DNA from: Liolophura sinensis
Taxonomy: Eukaryota; Mollusca; Polyplacophora; Chitonida; Chitonidae
Direction: 5' to 3'
Length of the DNA stretch: 64,000 nt
Assembly: GCF_032854445.1 (NCBI RefSeq)
Contig: NC_088302.1
Location: 34,007,979 to 34,071,978, forward strand
Part shown: piece by piece, positions 33,001-40,214 of the stretch
How positions within the stretch are numbered: position 1 is the stretch's first letter
Layout: each line of letters starts with the position of its first letter
Notes under the pieces: generated by a model
What the model saw: only the letters and a program-made list of their open reading frames with translations
What the model was told of the DNA's origin: nothing
Databases searched by the model: none
Made by a program: the position numbers and the translations under genes

Positions 33001-33707
33001 AGTCGCAATACAGTTGTGTGAAATTTACAAATAATAAAAACATGTTCTACACTGTCTTATATTGTACTCCCCATCATTTTCAAACACCAATAAATGCTTG
33101 CACTGTACAAAATTGCACAAAACAACAGCAAACTTACCTACATAGCCTTTGTTCACTGGAACTGTAGTACACAGGTAATGATCAGACTACAACAGAAAGG
33201 TCAGATCAATCTACATGTCACTGAGTCTGTTTGCTGGGACTGCTCTACATATACATGTAGGTAAATGTATTGATGACTGATTGAACTGATAAACATAAGA
33301 GCTAATCTATCAGTTTTTATACCAAGACAGAAATCCTGTGAAAATAGATAATGATCAAACTGAAATCAAAACCATATCTGTTCATCTTAATCATTTAAAT
33401 ATCGGGACGTTGGGCACGAGTCACTCACCCCCCCTACCACCCTCACCAACCTTTATACGTGCACATAAATATATGTCTATACATACAAATTTAAATTTAT
33501 AAACTGACAAAGCTGGTGATTTAACTGATCATATTGTGTGCCCTGTTTATGAAACTTGCTATTGGGGTATTATATACATGTACTCACATATGCTGGCCTA
33601 GCTCCTGGCATCTTGATATCCAGTGTATGAGTGTTTTTGACCTGGCCCCTGATAGAAGGGACCATCATCAAACTCCATAAAAACACAACTATGTATAGAC
33701 TCTCCAT
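6937..33707 (-). CDS. PAM: Bifunctional peptidylglycine alpha-amidating monooxygenase (PHM-PAL), 22 coding exons, complete
   Basis: The enzyme converts glycine-extended peptides to C-terminal amides in secretory granules: PHM hydroxylates the glycine alpha-carbon using copper, ascorbate and O2, then PAL releases glyoxylate. Coding exons on the minus strand (high to low): 33588-33707, 33138-33186, 31145-31232, 29333-29415, 28191-28268, 27716-27767, 26389-26453, 26032-26115, 25324-25397, 24391-24441, 23501-23553, 21931-22676, 19001-19124, 18208-18318, 17332-17404, 15653-15792, 14972-15060, 12691-12888, 11406-11548, 10208-10334, 8762-8968, 6937-7100. All have GT/AG ends and compatible phases, summing to 2919 nt (972 residues plus TAG), close to the ~976 of rat PAM-1 (from memory). 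Residues 1-~20 are a signal peptide, ~28-300 PHM, ~300-514 linker, ~515-845 PAL, ~892-912 membrane span, 913-972 cytosolic tail. PHM copper ligands are all present (H69, H70, H133, H202, H204, M273), as are PAL zinc histidines H598, H707 and H813. Bifunctional, membrane-anchored PAM is the vertebrate and mollusc arrangement, unlike the split genes of Drosophila. No break is seen. Confidence 0.95.
8335..8740. repeat. Intronic minisatellite, ~33-bp unit
   Basis: About a dozen degenerate copies of a unit with GCAAATCTCAGAGACATAAC and AATGGCATAATTTT, directly downstream of PAM coding exon 21. Confidence 0.8.
8762..8968 (-). CDS. PAM: PAM coding exon 21 (stalk and transmembrane segment)
   Basis: Residues 850-918 form an acidic, His-containing luminal stalk (PQPDEEEENSK). 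A ~21-residue hydrophobic span (892-912: SIIIGVLLIVPIALMIVITVL) follows, with ARLHSK on the cytosolic side. The acceptor is a TAG-CAG tandem (NAGNAG), so the first residue (A850) may be optional; the second acceptor would start at 8965. Confidence 0.93.
9148..9405 (+). mobile_element. SINE family C copy, interrupted by a SINE family A insertion
   Basis: The flanks CTCCACCAACATGGTGTTCA and TACATCACATGTGGGAAAAT join into the same order seen in the family C copy near 54780. The join is broken by the insertion at 9177-9350. Confidence 0.5.
9177..9350 (-). mobile_element. SINE family A, head-truncated, nested in family C, with 7-bp TSD
   Basis: The (TTTA)n tail, GATTGGTGTTTTAAGCCGTA core and CAGCATTATGGAGGGAGGAA block are present and the tRNA head is missing. 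The target-site duplication AGATCTG lies at 9170-9176 and 9351-9357. Confidence 0.8.
10208..10334 (-). CDS. PAM: PAM coding exon 20 (last PAL blade, zinc ligand H813)
   Basis: Residues 808-849 include EFSFPHTLAV and VYVGEIGPNIVWKF. H813 aligns with zinc ligand His786. The rat motif is MPHD...VYIGDAHTNTVWKF, so the Met and the Asp flanking the His are Phe and Thr here. Confidence 0.92.
11083..11302. mobile_element. MITE-like element, copy 1 (~218 bp)
   Basis: Terminal inverted repeats: the left end is CTGTAATTCTTCAACC; the right end, read in reverse, is CCCTAATTCCTCAATC. TA lies at both outer edges, suggesting a TA target. The interior is shared with the copies at 19469, 25743 and 34410. Confidence 0.6.
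11406..11548 (-). CDS. PAM: PAM coding exon 19 (PAL)
   Basis: Residues 760-807 include GMLFAVNGQSPYHKP and QGFSIDLSSGEI, matching GFLFAVNGKPYFGDQEP and QGFVMNFSSGEI. The donor is GTATGT, phase 0. Confidence 0.94.
11708..11721. repeat. Poly-C tract
   Basis: A run of about 14 cytosines within PAM intron 18; a smaller one occurs near 43675-43685. Confidence 0.7.
12691..12888 (-). CDS. PAM: PAM coding exon 18 (PAL, zinc ligand H707)
   Basis: Residues 694-759 include FNIVHSITVA (H707 aligns with zinc ligand His690) and the PAL signature CASDRENGRIQCY (rat CVADRENGRIQCF; R723 aligns with Arg706). The blade continues SPRFGGQVFGVAYCP. Confidence 0.95.
14972..15060 (-). CDS. PAM: PAM coding exon 17 (PAL, catalytic Y665)
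   Basis: Residues 664-693 begin GYCNARIIKYSKDGQFLNSW, matching DGYCNSRIVQFSPSGKFVTQW. Y665 aligns with catalytic Tyr654. The conserved frame needs donor GTGGGT. The better-looking GTAAAA five bases downstream would place a stop at the next exon's start. Confidence 0.88.
15653..15792 (-). CDS. PAM: PAM coding exon 16 (PAL)
   Basis: Residues 618-663 (plus part of G664) include LGERFVPGHDDTHFCKPADV and end GEFFVADG, matching LGRSMQPGSDQNHFCQPTDV of PAL. The acceptor CAG|GTATTTCG is the gene-proximal unit of a 60-bp minisatellite, so the array overlaps the coding edge. The donor is GTGAGA. Confidence 0.94.
15781..16480. repeat. 60-bp minisatellite that starts inside PAM exon 16 and repeats its splice acceptor
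   Basis: Units contain GGAGGACAGCGAAATACCTG and TAAATACACAGTCCGATACT. Five or six units are 60 bp; the distal part changes to a 110-bp higher-order form (16171-16400). Read on the minus strand, each unit carries ACAG|GTATTTCGCTGTCCTCC, the same junction as the true exon 16 edge at 15792. Confidence 0.92.
17031..17288 (-). mobile_element. SINE family A, full length
   Basis: On the minus strand the head GGGGGCCTCTGTGGTTCTGT and GTTGGTTAGCGCGCTGGCGC precede the B box GTGAGTTCAAGTCCAGC. The body CCAACC-free core and CGCCATTGTAGAATATAAGT follow, ending in CACCAATCAAATAAATAAAT. It sits in PAM intron 15. Confidence 0.85.
17332..17404 (-). CDS. PAM: PAM coding exon 15 (PAL, zinc ligand H598)
   Basis: Residues 593-617 contain FYMPHGITVDSSGNIWLTD, matching FYLPHGLSIDTDGNYWVTD. 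H598 aligns with zinc ligand His585. The acceptor and the first 14 exonic bases are duplicated perfectly 155 bp upstream (see the tandem duplication). Confidence 0.95.
17391..17700. repeat. Perfect 155-bp tandem duplication spanning the PAM exon 15 acceptor
   Basis: Bases 17391-17545 and 17546-17700 look identical. Each begins GGGGCATGTAAAATCTGC and ends ACTAAAACTCTTAAGT. The unit includes 14 exonic bases, the acceptor and the upstream intron, so transcription meets a decoy acceptor 155 bp before the real one. Confidence 0.93.
18208..18318 (-). CDS. PAM: PAM coding exon 14 (PAL)
   Basis: Residues 556-592, including DPIKDNTLVKMDRAGRVL, match GPIEEDTILVIDPNNAEIL of PAL. The acceptor is TATGTTTCAG and the donor GTATGT. 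Confidence 0.93.
18476..18700 (-). mobile_element. SINE family A, near full length, 12-bp TSD
   Basis: The tail, ACTCATGAATATTTCACTTA core and tRNA-like end (GGTGGCCGAGGGGGTTAGCA on the minus strand) are present. It is flanked by TTTAGTCTTTCT at 18464-18475 and 18701-18712. Confidence 0.85.
19001..19124 (-). CDS. PAM: PAM coding exon 13 (start of PAL, R548)
   Basis: Residues 515-555 run from DWPEHDIIIGQVGGVATD to YVFHRGKRIWAGG. This is the first PAL propeller blade (compare LDWPG...GQVSGVALD...IFHRGDHVW). R548 aligns with catalytic Arg533 of rat PAL. Confidence 0.94.
19170..19345. repeat. Minisatellite, ~45-bp unit
   Basis: About four copies of ACATGAGAACATGGTGAATT with ACATGTACATATGTACATGC between them, in PAM intron 12, next to exon 13. 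Confidence 0.8.
19469..19672. mobile_element. MITE-like element, copy 2, inverted
   Basis: The opposite orientation to the 11083 copy; ends are TTCAATTCCTCAACC and GGTTGAAGAATTATAG. The interior motif GGGCTTCACAAAAAGTATAA matches the other copies. Confidence 0.6.
19790..19895. repeat. Short tandem array, ~17-bp unit
   Basis: Six copies of GCAACTGCTTTGCCAAG / GCAACTGCTTTACCATG. Confidence 0.8.
20225..20342. repeat. Short tandem array, ~16-bp unit
   Basis: Copies of CATGGAAACTACAAATACA with alternating CTAC and CTGC, about seven units. Confidence 0.8.
20705..20812. repeat. Short tandem array, ~24-bp unit
   Basis: Copies of CAGAACCAAACAGCACTGTA followed by ACTG, three to four units, within PAM intron 12. 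Confidence 0.75.
21931..22676 (-). CDS. PAM: PAM coding exon 12 (end of PHM with M273; His/Pro/basic linker)
   Basis: This 746-bp exon, by far the longest, encodes residues 266-514. It starts with STANDEMCNFYIMYY, where M273 is the CuM methionine (rat Met314) and N275/Y277 match the substrate-pocket Asn316/Tyr318. After about residue 300 the sequence is unstructured: a GHHHHHG run, a Tyr/Asp-rich stretch (DYYSEPYDEDYPSFDYP), RKK and other basic sites, then a Lys/Arg/Pro-rich tail. It occupies the place of the mammalian PHM-PAL linker, where alternative splicing and endoproteolysis separate the enzymes. The donor is GTAAGT. Long frames on the other strand over this exon are composition shadows. 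Confidence 0.95.
23055..23117. repeat. Three tandem 22-23-bp units
   Basis: GTGTGCTAACGGTGAGCTAT, GTGTGCTAATGGTGAGCTAT and GTGTGCTAGTGGTGAGCTAC in PAM intron 11. Confidence 0.75.
23501..23553 (-). CDS. PAM: PAM coding exon 11 (PHM)
   Basis: Residues 249-265 (plus part of G266), AARCTYNSTGVGHTVYMG, match AARCVFTGEGRTEATHIG. An NST sequon (N255) could be glycosylated. Confidence 0.9.
23961..24218 (-). mobile_element. SINE family A, diverged copy
   Basis: The CACTCAAGAATATTTCACTT core, CAGCATTATGGTGTGAGGAA block and TGGACTTGAACTCACAGTGA B-box region are present with many substitutions. Confidence 0.75.
24391..24441 (-). CDS. PAM: PAM coding exon 10 (PHM)
   Basis: A 17-codon exon (residues 232-248, AFYPTKDKIVIKPGDKL) matching AFYPVEHPVDVTFGDIL. 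It is in phase 0 on both sides. The donor is the weaker GTAACA. Confidence 0.88.
25324..25397 (-). CDS. PAM: PAM coding exon 9 (PHM)
   Basis: Residues 207-231, SRVITGYQINDTWHEIGKGN, match the KVVSGYRVRNGQWTLIGRQNPQ strand pair of PHM. The exon exits in phase 0 after WPQ. Confidence 0.93.
25743..25964. mobile_element. MITE-like element, copy 3 (~220 bp)
   Basis: The left end is CTGTAACTCTTCAACC and the right end GAAAAGTTTGAAGAATTAGG, with the shared interior (GCAAGGTGTTTG, ATGAAAGTTGCTCTTTCATA). Confidence 0.6.
26032..26115 (-). CDS. PAM: PAM coding exon 8 (PHM, CuM ligands H202 and H204)
   Basis: Residues 179-206 end in YRTHAHAL. R200, H202 and H204 align with rat Arg240 (peptide carboxylate contact) and His242/His244, ligands of the catalytic CuM. 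Rat has HTHH where this protein has HAHA, but both ligating histidines are kept. Confidence 0.93.
   Translation of the reverse strand, partial: WFIWMYPVNLKAHLPFIHLDTGHMPML
26389..26453 (-). CDS. PAM: PAM coding exon 7 (PHM)
   Basis: Residues 157-178 include IAGIFLMMSMRSIPP, matching IAGMYLMMSVDTVIPP of PHM. The acceptor is a strong pyrimidine tract and the donor is GTTAGT. Confidence 0.93.
26589..26709 (-). mobile_element. SINE family A, head-truncated, 15-bp TSD
   Basis: Only the tail and core are present (TTTCACTTATTCAATGGCGG, CAGCATTATGGTGGGAGGAA). It is flanked by the perfect duplication TTTAAATATTTAATT at 26574-26588 and 26710-26724. Confidence 0.85.
27716..27767 (-). CDS. PAM: PAM coding exon 6 (PHM)
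   Basis: Residues 140-156 (plus part of R157), ADEQADYSGIQLEIS, match the DxSGVxVxL strand that follows the His172 region in PHM. The cysteine before Ser-Gly in the rat protein is a tyrosine here. Confidence 0.9.
28191..28268 (-). CDS. PAM: PAM coding exon 5 (PHM, CuH ligand H133)
   Basis: Residues 114-139 include YVVMQIHYAHA. H133 corresponds to rat His172 in LQVHYGD, the third CuH ligand. The acceptor is TGTTGCAG and the donor GTAAGC. Entry and exit phases are both 1. Confidence 0.93.
28597..28880 (+). repeat. Dispersed ~280-bp repeat, copy 1 (includes SINE family A tail)
   Basis: A SINE-type tail (GAAATATTCTTCAGTACGTC) is followed by CAGCATGCTTTAAATGAAGC and AAGACATAAATTGTCTTTG. All are repeated at 29640-29945. 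Confidence 0.7.
29026..29126 (-). mobile_element. SINE family A, head-truncated, 9-bp TSD
   Basis: A long (TTTA)n tail and GATTGGTGTTTTACTTCGTA core. The target duplication AAAATAATT lies at 29017-29025 and 29127-29135. Confidence 0.8.
29333..29415 (-). CDS. PAM: PAM coding exon 4 (PHM)
   Basis: Residues 87-113 carry two cysteines (C88, C92) and the highly conserved MFAWAKNAPP block, equivalent to LYAWARNAPP of vertebrate PHM. The exon lies between two copies of a ~280-bp intronic repeat (28597-28880 and 29640-29945). Confidence 0.94.
29430..29615. repeat. Minisatellite, ~23-bp unit
   Basis: About eight copies of AACTCAGTAAATATAAACAT and variants, next to PAM exon 4. Confidence 0.8.
29640..29945 (+). 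repeat. Dispersed ~280-bp repeat, copy 2
   Basis: The order matches 28597-28880: SINE-type tail, CAGCATGCTTTAAATGAAGC, AAGACATAAATTGTCTTTG, GGTTTAAATACATATTTTTT. Confidence 0.7.
29990..30062. repeat. (TA)n microsatellite
   Basis: A nearly pure TA run of about 55 bp with short impure edges. Confidence 0.95.
30507..30750 (+). mobile_element. SINE family A, full length, forward
   Basis: The tRNA-like head GGGCCTCCGTGGCTCAGTTG has an A box (TGGCTCAGTTGG) and a B box (GAGTTCAAGTCC). The body CAACCTGCGGATGGTCGTGG and 3' end CTTGAGTACGGCGTAAAACA follow. It resembles the mollusc SINEs of the RUDI or Meta type, but I cannot decide which. Confidence 0.85.
31145..31232 (-). CDS. PAM: PAM coding exon 3 (PHM, CuH ligands H69-H70)
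   Basis: Residues 57-86 include STAHHILLYAC. The HH pair corresponds to rat His107/His108, two of the three ligands of the electron-transfer copper CuH. The exon ends inside the Trp codon of the GVW-EC junction and has donor GTGAGT. A longer reading frame over this exon in another frame is a shadow. Confidence 0.94.
31440..32392. repeat. Minisatellite, 33-bp units in a 134-bp higher-order repeat
   Basis: Units contain GACATGCATCTTAATGGAGT followed by GAGGCCATTGCAA, AAGGCCAATGAAAA, GAGGCCACTGATAA or AAACCCATAAAAA. This four-unit order recurs at 31898, 32032 and 32166, a period of 134. Open frames here are repeat artefacts. Confidence 0.92.
33138..33186 (-). CDS. PAM: PAM coding exon 2 (PHM)
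   Basis: Forty-nine bases encoding SDHYLCTTVPVNKGYV, the first disulfide-bonded strand of PHM (compare SDTYLC). The acceptor TTCTGTTGTAG and donor GTAAGT are both good. Entry phase is 0 and exit phase 1. Confidence 0.92.
33588..33707 (-). CDS. PAM: PAM coding exon 1: start codon, signal peptide, start of PHM
   Basis: This exon encodes residues 1-40. It opens MESLYIVVFLWSLMMV, a hydrophobic signal peptide probably cut near SIRG. It then enters the LDIKMPG motif that opens PHM (compare LDIRMPG in vertebrates). The ATG at 33705-33707 is chosen because it is followed directly by the signal peptide and the exon joins in phase 0. The donor is GTGAGT. Confidence 0.93.
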
Positions 33708-33922
33708 GGTTGAATGATGCAGTAATAAAAACAAGGCGTATTAGAGTCTATTCGATGTAAATGATATATGGGTATTGCTTAATCCTCTTCTGTTGTGAAT
33801 TAGTTTTAGCTGATCGGAATTTCTGCACAGATTCTGACAATTTCTCAGGATGTTGTTGATTGTCCTAAAGCTTTACAGCAGCCCCTGATTTGTTTAGAAA
33901 TCCCATCAGCGTAGTGTTGATC
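33708..33922 (-). other. PAM: Putative PAM 5' UTR part of the first coding exon
   Basis: Upstream of the start codon a good acceptor (CTTCACATTTGCAG) sits on the minus strand with the exon edge at 33922. It would give 215 bases of 5' UTR in the same exon as the ATG. A short upstream reading frame lies in it. This is an inference from splice signals only. Confidence 0.45.
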
Positions 33923-34192
33923 CTGCAAATGTGAAGATGACCTGTTCAGATCACACAAGCCATGTGCAAATATCTGTCATTAACAAAGGGGACAAACACC
34001 ACTGAAATACAGCATGAAATTTTCAAAATAAGATCACTTTGATGGTTTTGTATGTTTTTTTAATCCTCTTAAGAAAGGCCGTCAGAAAACATGTACAAAA
34101 ACTGTGTATAAGGGCTGAAAACAAAGAAACAAAGGCGAGAAGGTGCAGTTTAACAAAGTATGTTTCAATGATCATTATCAGATGCTGAAGGA

Positions 34193-34244
34193 TTGATTGG
34201 TGTTTTACGCTGTACTCAAGAATATTTCACTCATACGACAACGA
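34193..34244 (-). mobile_element. SINE family A, very short tail-only copy with 14-bp TSD
   Basis: A 52-bp insert with GGTGTTTTACGCTGTACTCA. It is flanked by CAGATGCTGAAGGA (34179-34192) and CAGATGCTGTAGGA (34245-34258), one mismatch. Confidence 0.75.
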
Positions 34245-34409
34245 CAGATGCTGTAGGAGAATTTGTTTTTATTAAAAGATATGTCTTCGGTACTGGAAAA
34301 ATACTGAGACAATTTTTTGATGCAATTTGAAAACATCTTTTTACAAACTTTCAAACACGTGGAATTTCAGGACTTTAGAACAACACAGTATAGATTAGCT
34401 GTACATGTA

Positions 34410-34600
34410 CTGTAATTCCTCAACCTTTTCACATTGTTGCAAGGTGTTTATTCAAGCATATTCTGAAGACATTATTCTGTGTTGAATGAACAAAATTTAC
34501 TTTTTGTGAAGCCCAGAAATTGACCAATCAAAACAATGGAGTTTAGACCCCAAAATCAAATTAAAAATGTGCATAATTGCACTGAAGGTCACTTTTTTTT
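34410..34600. mobile_element. MITE-like element, copy 4, right end missing
   Basis: The left end CTGTAATTCCTCAACC and interior TTTTTGTGAAGCCCAGAAAT match the other copies. It stops at a poly-T run. Confidence 0.55.
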
Positions 34601-37600
34601 TTTTACTAACAATAAGCATACATTACCCCATAATTTTTAATGTTCATAATGTGTATTTGGTGTTTATACGTTACCTGAACTAAAATCAGAACCAGAGAGT
34701 ACATGTACTTTTGAAATAGTAGGAAACAGAAATAGCCCTTACCTGATTTATGTGGGGCTGAGCTTCAACAGGTTCAAGTAAACAAGATGGGGTAATGTTC
34801 AAAAGAGGTCATCCAGGGCAGAAACTTGACAGCTACAAATCAAACCACAACAGATGTATACCTGTACTTGTAGGATCAAATACTATTAGTTTAAAATTCT
34901 GTCAAAAATAAAGAACTATGTACATGTAGTTCCTATATGTGTGCAAAATATGAGAATGTTCACCTGATGGAGAGGCATGATCAGTCAACAGGCTTCTGGG
35001 AGACATGTAAATTACTGCTAAGTTTGTACTCAGTAGTACCACTCAAGAGCTTCATACAAGTCTATGTCACTTGTACATTATACAGACCTCTATGTAGATG
35101 ATATAGCAAGTCGACCTGTGACAGATGGGACGAATATTGATCACAGGTTAACATCAGTAAATCTTCATGTTGATTGAGAGTCAATTTAATTCACTGGAAC
35201 TTTGTCCAATGTTGACAATAAAACATCCTATCAGCATCAGCATCACACAGAACGATGCCTTTAACAGTCCCAGCTGCCTTGACTTATTGAAGAATTCACA
35301 GTACCTGAGGCCAGATAGCTGAACCACCTTCACTCCATTCACTGAATGGAAAGAAAAATTAATTTCACCTAACGCTTTATTACATTATTTCGATTTCCAA
35401 GTATGTAACATATAAAAATTGTTGGGTTTTAATTCCACCTACTTGTAATGATACCTGTACATACAGGACCACATACATGACATGTGACTAACTTTTATTA
35501 AGTTCACAAAATTTCTCGATAAATGTTAAATATACCTTTGAGGGAGGTTGTGCAAATGATGGAACAGCCAGCACAACATGAGATTTTAACGTGCCCTTTA
35601 CATACGTTTAAACTGGTGCAATATTAATTACGCATACATTCTCTCTACAACTGACTGTTACATAAATAATTAATAAAAGAAAATACATCCCCTTTTTATA
35701 GGAGTGATCTCACATTTACGATTATAAACCGGAAATTAAGAGCTCTGTCTCCAGGTGTTTTGTGGTACAAATATGTTTTATGTAAACACTGCTCTGTAAT
35801 GATCAAAACATATGGAAGACTGCAGGCCACATTTATTTATACATGCATGTCTTTATTTTGCATAGGTTGCTTTATACACATATGTATCAAAACATTACCT
35901 TTAACTGAAGAAAACTTTGATAAAATTCCCCCTAAAATATATACAGCTAATAAATCATGAGCTTTGCATTCCTTTTTTTTTTTCTTTTTCAAACATTAAT
36001 ATTAAAATGAGATGATGAGATGACTTGTCTGTAGACAATGTTTGGCCATTTACCCCAAATTAAAAACAAAATGTTGAAGAATCATTCAACAATGTATGTA
36101 TCAGTACAATCTTATTTCCTTCAAAGTGTCACAATGGCATTTTTTTTTTTAAAGTCTCCTATTTCCCTAAATCAACAGATGACAGACAAGAGAAGCCTAT
36201 GTATGTAACTAATGTAAAACTGCGCTCACCTGATAACCCTGTCAACCAGCCTTATGAAACATGTACATATCTACCATGAGGAAACTATGTATTTTTCTTT
36301 CTGTTCCCAAAACGTAAAGTGCATGAACATGTAAATGCTAAGAGTTACATCCAGAATTTCTTGTCCTTATTCACAAATGCTAATGACATAAAAACTAGGT
36401 TCATCATTACTTTGAACAGTACTCACCGGGACAGAAATAAAATAATAAATTCATAGAAATAAGCTCTAAAAGAGGAAATAAGTCTTAGACCAGTAATTTT
36501 TGCTTTTGATCTTATTTTAAAGTTTAAATTTTATTAACAGTTGATGGGTGAGTAAGAATGATTTATTCAATTCTCACTGATTATTGTTTTCAAATACTAA
36601 TAATATTTTGGTAAAGATTTTTCGCGTCTATACAGCATATGTAACTCGAACACATAAAAATACACCCTCAAAGGACTCAAATAGCACACAGATATCAAAT
36701 CTAAAGCTTTCTTCTTATTATTATTATAACAGACAGAAGTATTACTGTAGTAGAAAACCCTTCTGTTTCTAATTCACTCACATAAATTTCAACCACTGTC
36801 ATTAGGCTATAGTACAGCGTTAAAATACTATTGAGGGCCAGAACATATAGAACAGAAATAGCCCCAGAACAGTCAGTGCCCATTTCAGCAGATAGCCTAC
36901 CATGCACTGTATCTTTAATAGTACAATATTTAAGTGGAAATACATGTTTGCCACCAGCGGCAGTTCTCAAATTTGTCAGCACTGTAAAGATATATCAATC
37001 TACATGTAGGCAACATGTATCCGCACACTTTTTATAGACTTCACCGCAGAATGTTCGAAGGCAAGTCAAACTTTTCATTTGTTTACAATCAGTTTAGATA
37101 TTGCACATGAACAGTTGAGCTATGACAAAAATACAACAAATTCAACCCTCCCTAAAAATGATCAGAGCTTTTCATAGATATTAACACTTACAGTGCACAA
37201 TTCTATCATGCGGTGAACCCAAAACAAAAAGGTTAAAATGTAACGACAGATAACATGAAGCAACATACCCACAGGAGAGATTAAGGATTAATTGATCTAC
37301 TCCTCTAGGCTGTTAAAATGTTTACATAATGACCAAGCTATGGACAAGGGGCAGAGAAATGTGCTGAATATGGCAGAGAAATGGCAGAGTAGGGTTAAAA
37401 ATAGTTGTGCTTTTCAAGAAACTGGAACAGTCATACAGCACATTTGTTGCACTTTCAACCTAGAGTAGCCATGAGAATTAGAGCATGCTGTATTGCTGTA
37501 AATAGCGGGTGTGTTCAGATTTCCCTACCCCATACAGATACGACAGATGCCACAGAAGACCGGCACAATGTAGGACTGGTGTACGTGTTACACAGCAGGA

Positions 37601-38110
37601 TATTAGAAACCATACAGATAAACAGGCTAAATATTCCAAACCTACAAGCACACACAAACACACATCTTCTTGACGAACAAAACTTATTCACCAAACGCAT
37701 GTGCAACTAATTTGCTAGGTGTTTCAAGTGACAGAACATTAATTTTTCATTTCAGCTTTATTGAGAATGTGAAAACTTTTATTTATTCAGAAACTAAGAA
37801 GCAGTTTAGAGCTCTTCAAATCACCTTCATTTTGGCAATATAAAACCATTCATGGTTCAATAGAGTGGTCCAAGGCTCACACAAAACAAACACCTCTCCC
37901 CACCCCCAATCCAGACAGAGCAGATACAAGTTATATAACTAACACAGTAGTTCTCAGACCCAGATGTTTAGGGCATCAATTATTCTTGAGTGCACAGGTC
38001 TAAGACCTATTATTCATTTTAGCATTCAATTTAAGACTTGATTATTTATTATTCATTTTTATATGTTCTATATTGTACATACATATCAAAATACTACGTA
38101 ATAAAAATAT

Positions 38111-38155
<45 letters not shown>

Positions 38156-40200
38156 TTACAGGTGTCTCTCTAAGAAGGTCACTGCTGATGAGAAAAAAAC
38201 AAAATAATTAAAACTGCCAGATTCATCTACGGCATGTTACTTAATAAATAATGGCTTCATTCATTTGTGTGTACAGTATGACAACTGCAGGTGAAACGGA
38301 CGTGTCCATCTTTTTTGGACTCTGCCTGCAACCTCATTCCAAAACAACTGATACTTTTTTCATTACTGCAGTTATCACACCATGTTAAGCAGCCGGAATG
38401 AAACCATTCTTTCCATTCTAACACATCACCTGTTCTAAATTTCAGTTTTTATTACTTTCCACTTTCCCCTTTATTTTGAATACACTTCTCTTGACTCGAT
38501 CCTCCATTTCAATGACAGCAACTGGAACAATCCTGCTAAATGCTATGAGATAACTCTTGGGCATGTGTTCCATTAATTGTTGCATGAAAAAGATCACTAC
38601 TTTATGGAAGATCTGAGAGAGGTCAGCTACACATAAGTGACTGTAACACAGAAACTACTGCCTGGACATCTATCAAGGCTACAGACTCAAAAAGAAAACG
38701 TTTCAAGTTATACAAAAATATACAATAATTCTGAACCCATTTCTCGGACCAAACAAAAGAAAAATGCAACCGTCACTGCTGGTCTGGGAAGCCATTTTTA
38801 GTGGATTACCTACATAGGCAGTAATTTCTATGTAAATGCGGTCATGTATGAAATCAGGTCTTTTATACAAGTCTGGTCTATCATTCTGGTCTATAAGCTA
38901 GCCCCTAAAGCAGACAGGGAGCAGAATGCCATTTTTACTGGATATAACTTGATGAAATCACTATATGTGTGTACCAATGTGAAACGTATACATTACATAA
39001 TTTATAATTATTCATATTTATAGTCAAAGGGAAAAGAATTTTATGTACTAAACATGTATTTAAGCAAAGTGTAGAATTCATTTTTAAATACATGGTAATG
39101 AGGTAAAGTGGTAAGGGTTAACTTTCACCTTGGCATATGTATTTGAATTCATTAACACTTTACACTTAAAAGCATTATATTCGTACATGTAACATTACTG
39201 CCTTCACTCCTCTTTTATGTTACTGAAGTCAATTAAATTGGGAGGATTTGTAGTGATAGATTACAGCAGTTACAGGACATACGATAAAGACAAAGTTTGA
39301 CCCCCCCAAAGTTGGATAGAGGCAAATAAATGTCATAAAATTTGATGTGTTGCTAGTTATACTTTCACAGAGGCATATCATCCTACCCATATCTCCCAGA
39401 TAAATCTAAAAAAATCCTTCTATCATCAATAGAACTCTCATACTCAAGTAAAAAGTGCAACTTCGCCATGGGCAAAATTATAGATTGTTTAGCATATATG
39501 TATTGTCTCCTTGAGACCTAGTCCTGTAACCTCCTAGTCAGATATCAAATTCAAGTTTCTCAGGAAACAACAGGATATAGGTGGTACCACTGATCTTTCG
39601 TATCGTTTACATTTCAGGAAATGAACATGGAAATGTCCTTATTCATTAAACAGTCATAAAAGAGATAAATAACACTACAAGACACATCTAATTAACAGTA
39701 ATGGTTGAACAAAATCACCTTTTTCTTAGAATTTTTAGATAATTATCATGAATGTATTTTCCCTCACTATTCTTGTGTCACTTTTTCATTTATTTTCACA
39801 CAATAATTTTTTCAGACTTTCAGAAAAAAGGACATAACAAAATCAACGTCTATGTTCGAGTTTACTAGAATTTATAGAAATCCATATGTACATGTAGCTC
39901 TACAAATGTAAATTGCACTAAATGTAATAAACAGTCTATAACGTGTGAATTTTCATCAGATTATCAAGTCTGCGGAATCTTCTGGCGGCCGTAAATCATG
40001 AGATCAAACAGCTACGCCAAGGTGTCAGACAACGCTGAAAATGAGATAATATCTCGCTGGTACACATACATTGATTAAATGACACAACATTACATCTAAT
40101 ACACTGAGTGTGTGTGTACACAAACCATCACATCTCAGCCCATGGCTCCAGCCATCACATCTCATCCAAGAACCACCGAAAATCACCTCCAGCTTCAAGT
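34600..40200. other. No gene recognised; likely the first PAM intron
   Basis: AT-rich, with a (TA)n run at 38105-38151 and only short chance frames. If the candidate first exon at 40215-40395 is right, this is intron. Confidence 0.4.
38105..38151. repeat. (TA)n microsatellite
   Basis: An almost pure TA run of about 40 bp. Confidence 0.95.
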
Positions 40201-40214
40201 TTCTGCATACTTAC

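Noticed and set aside
36701-36982. A 93-codon minus-strand frame upstream of PAM
   Set aside because: It is AT-rich with no coding signature and falls in the probable first PAM intron.
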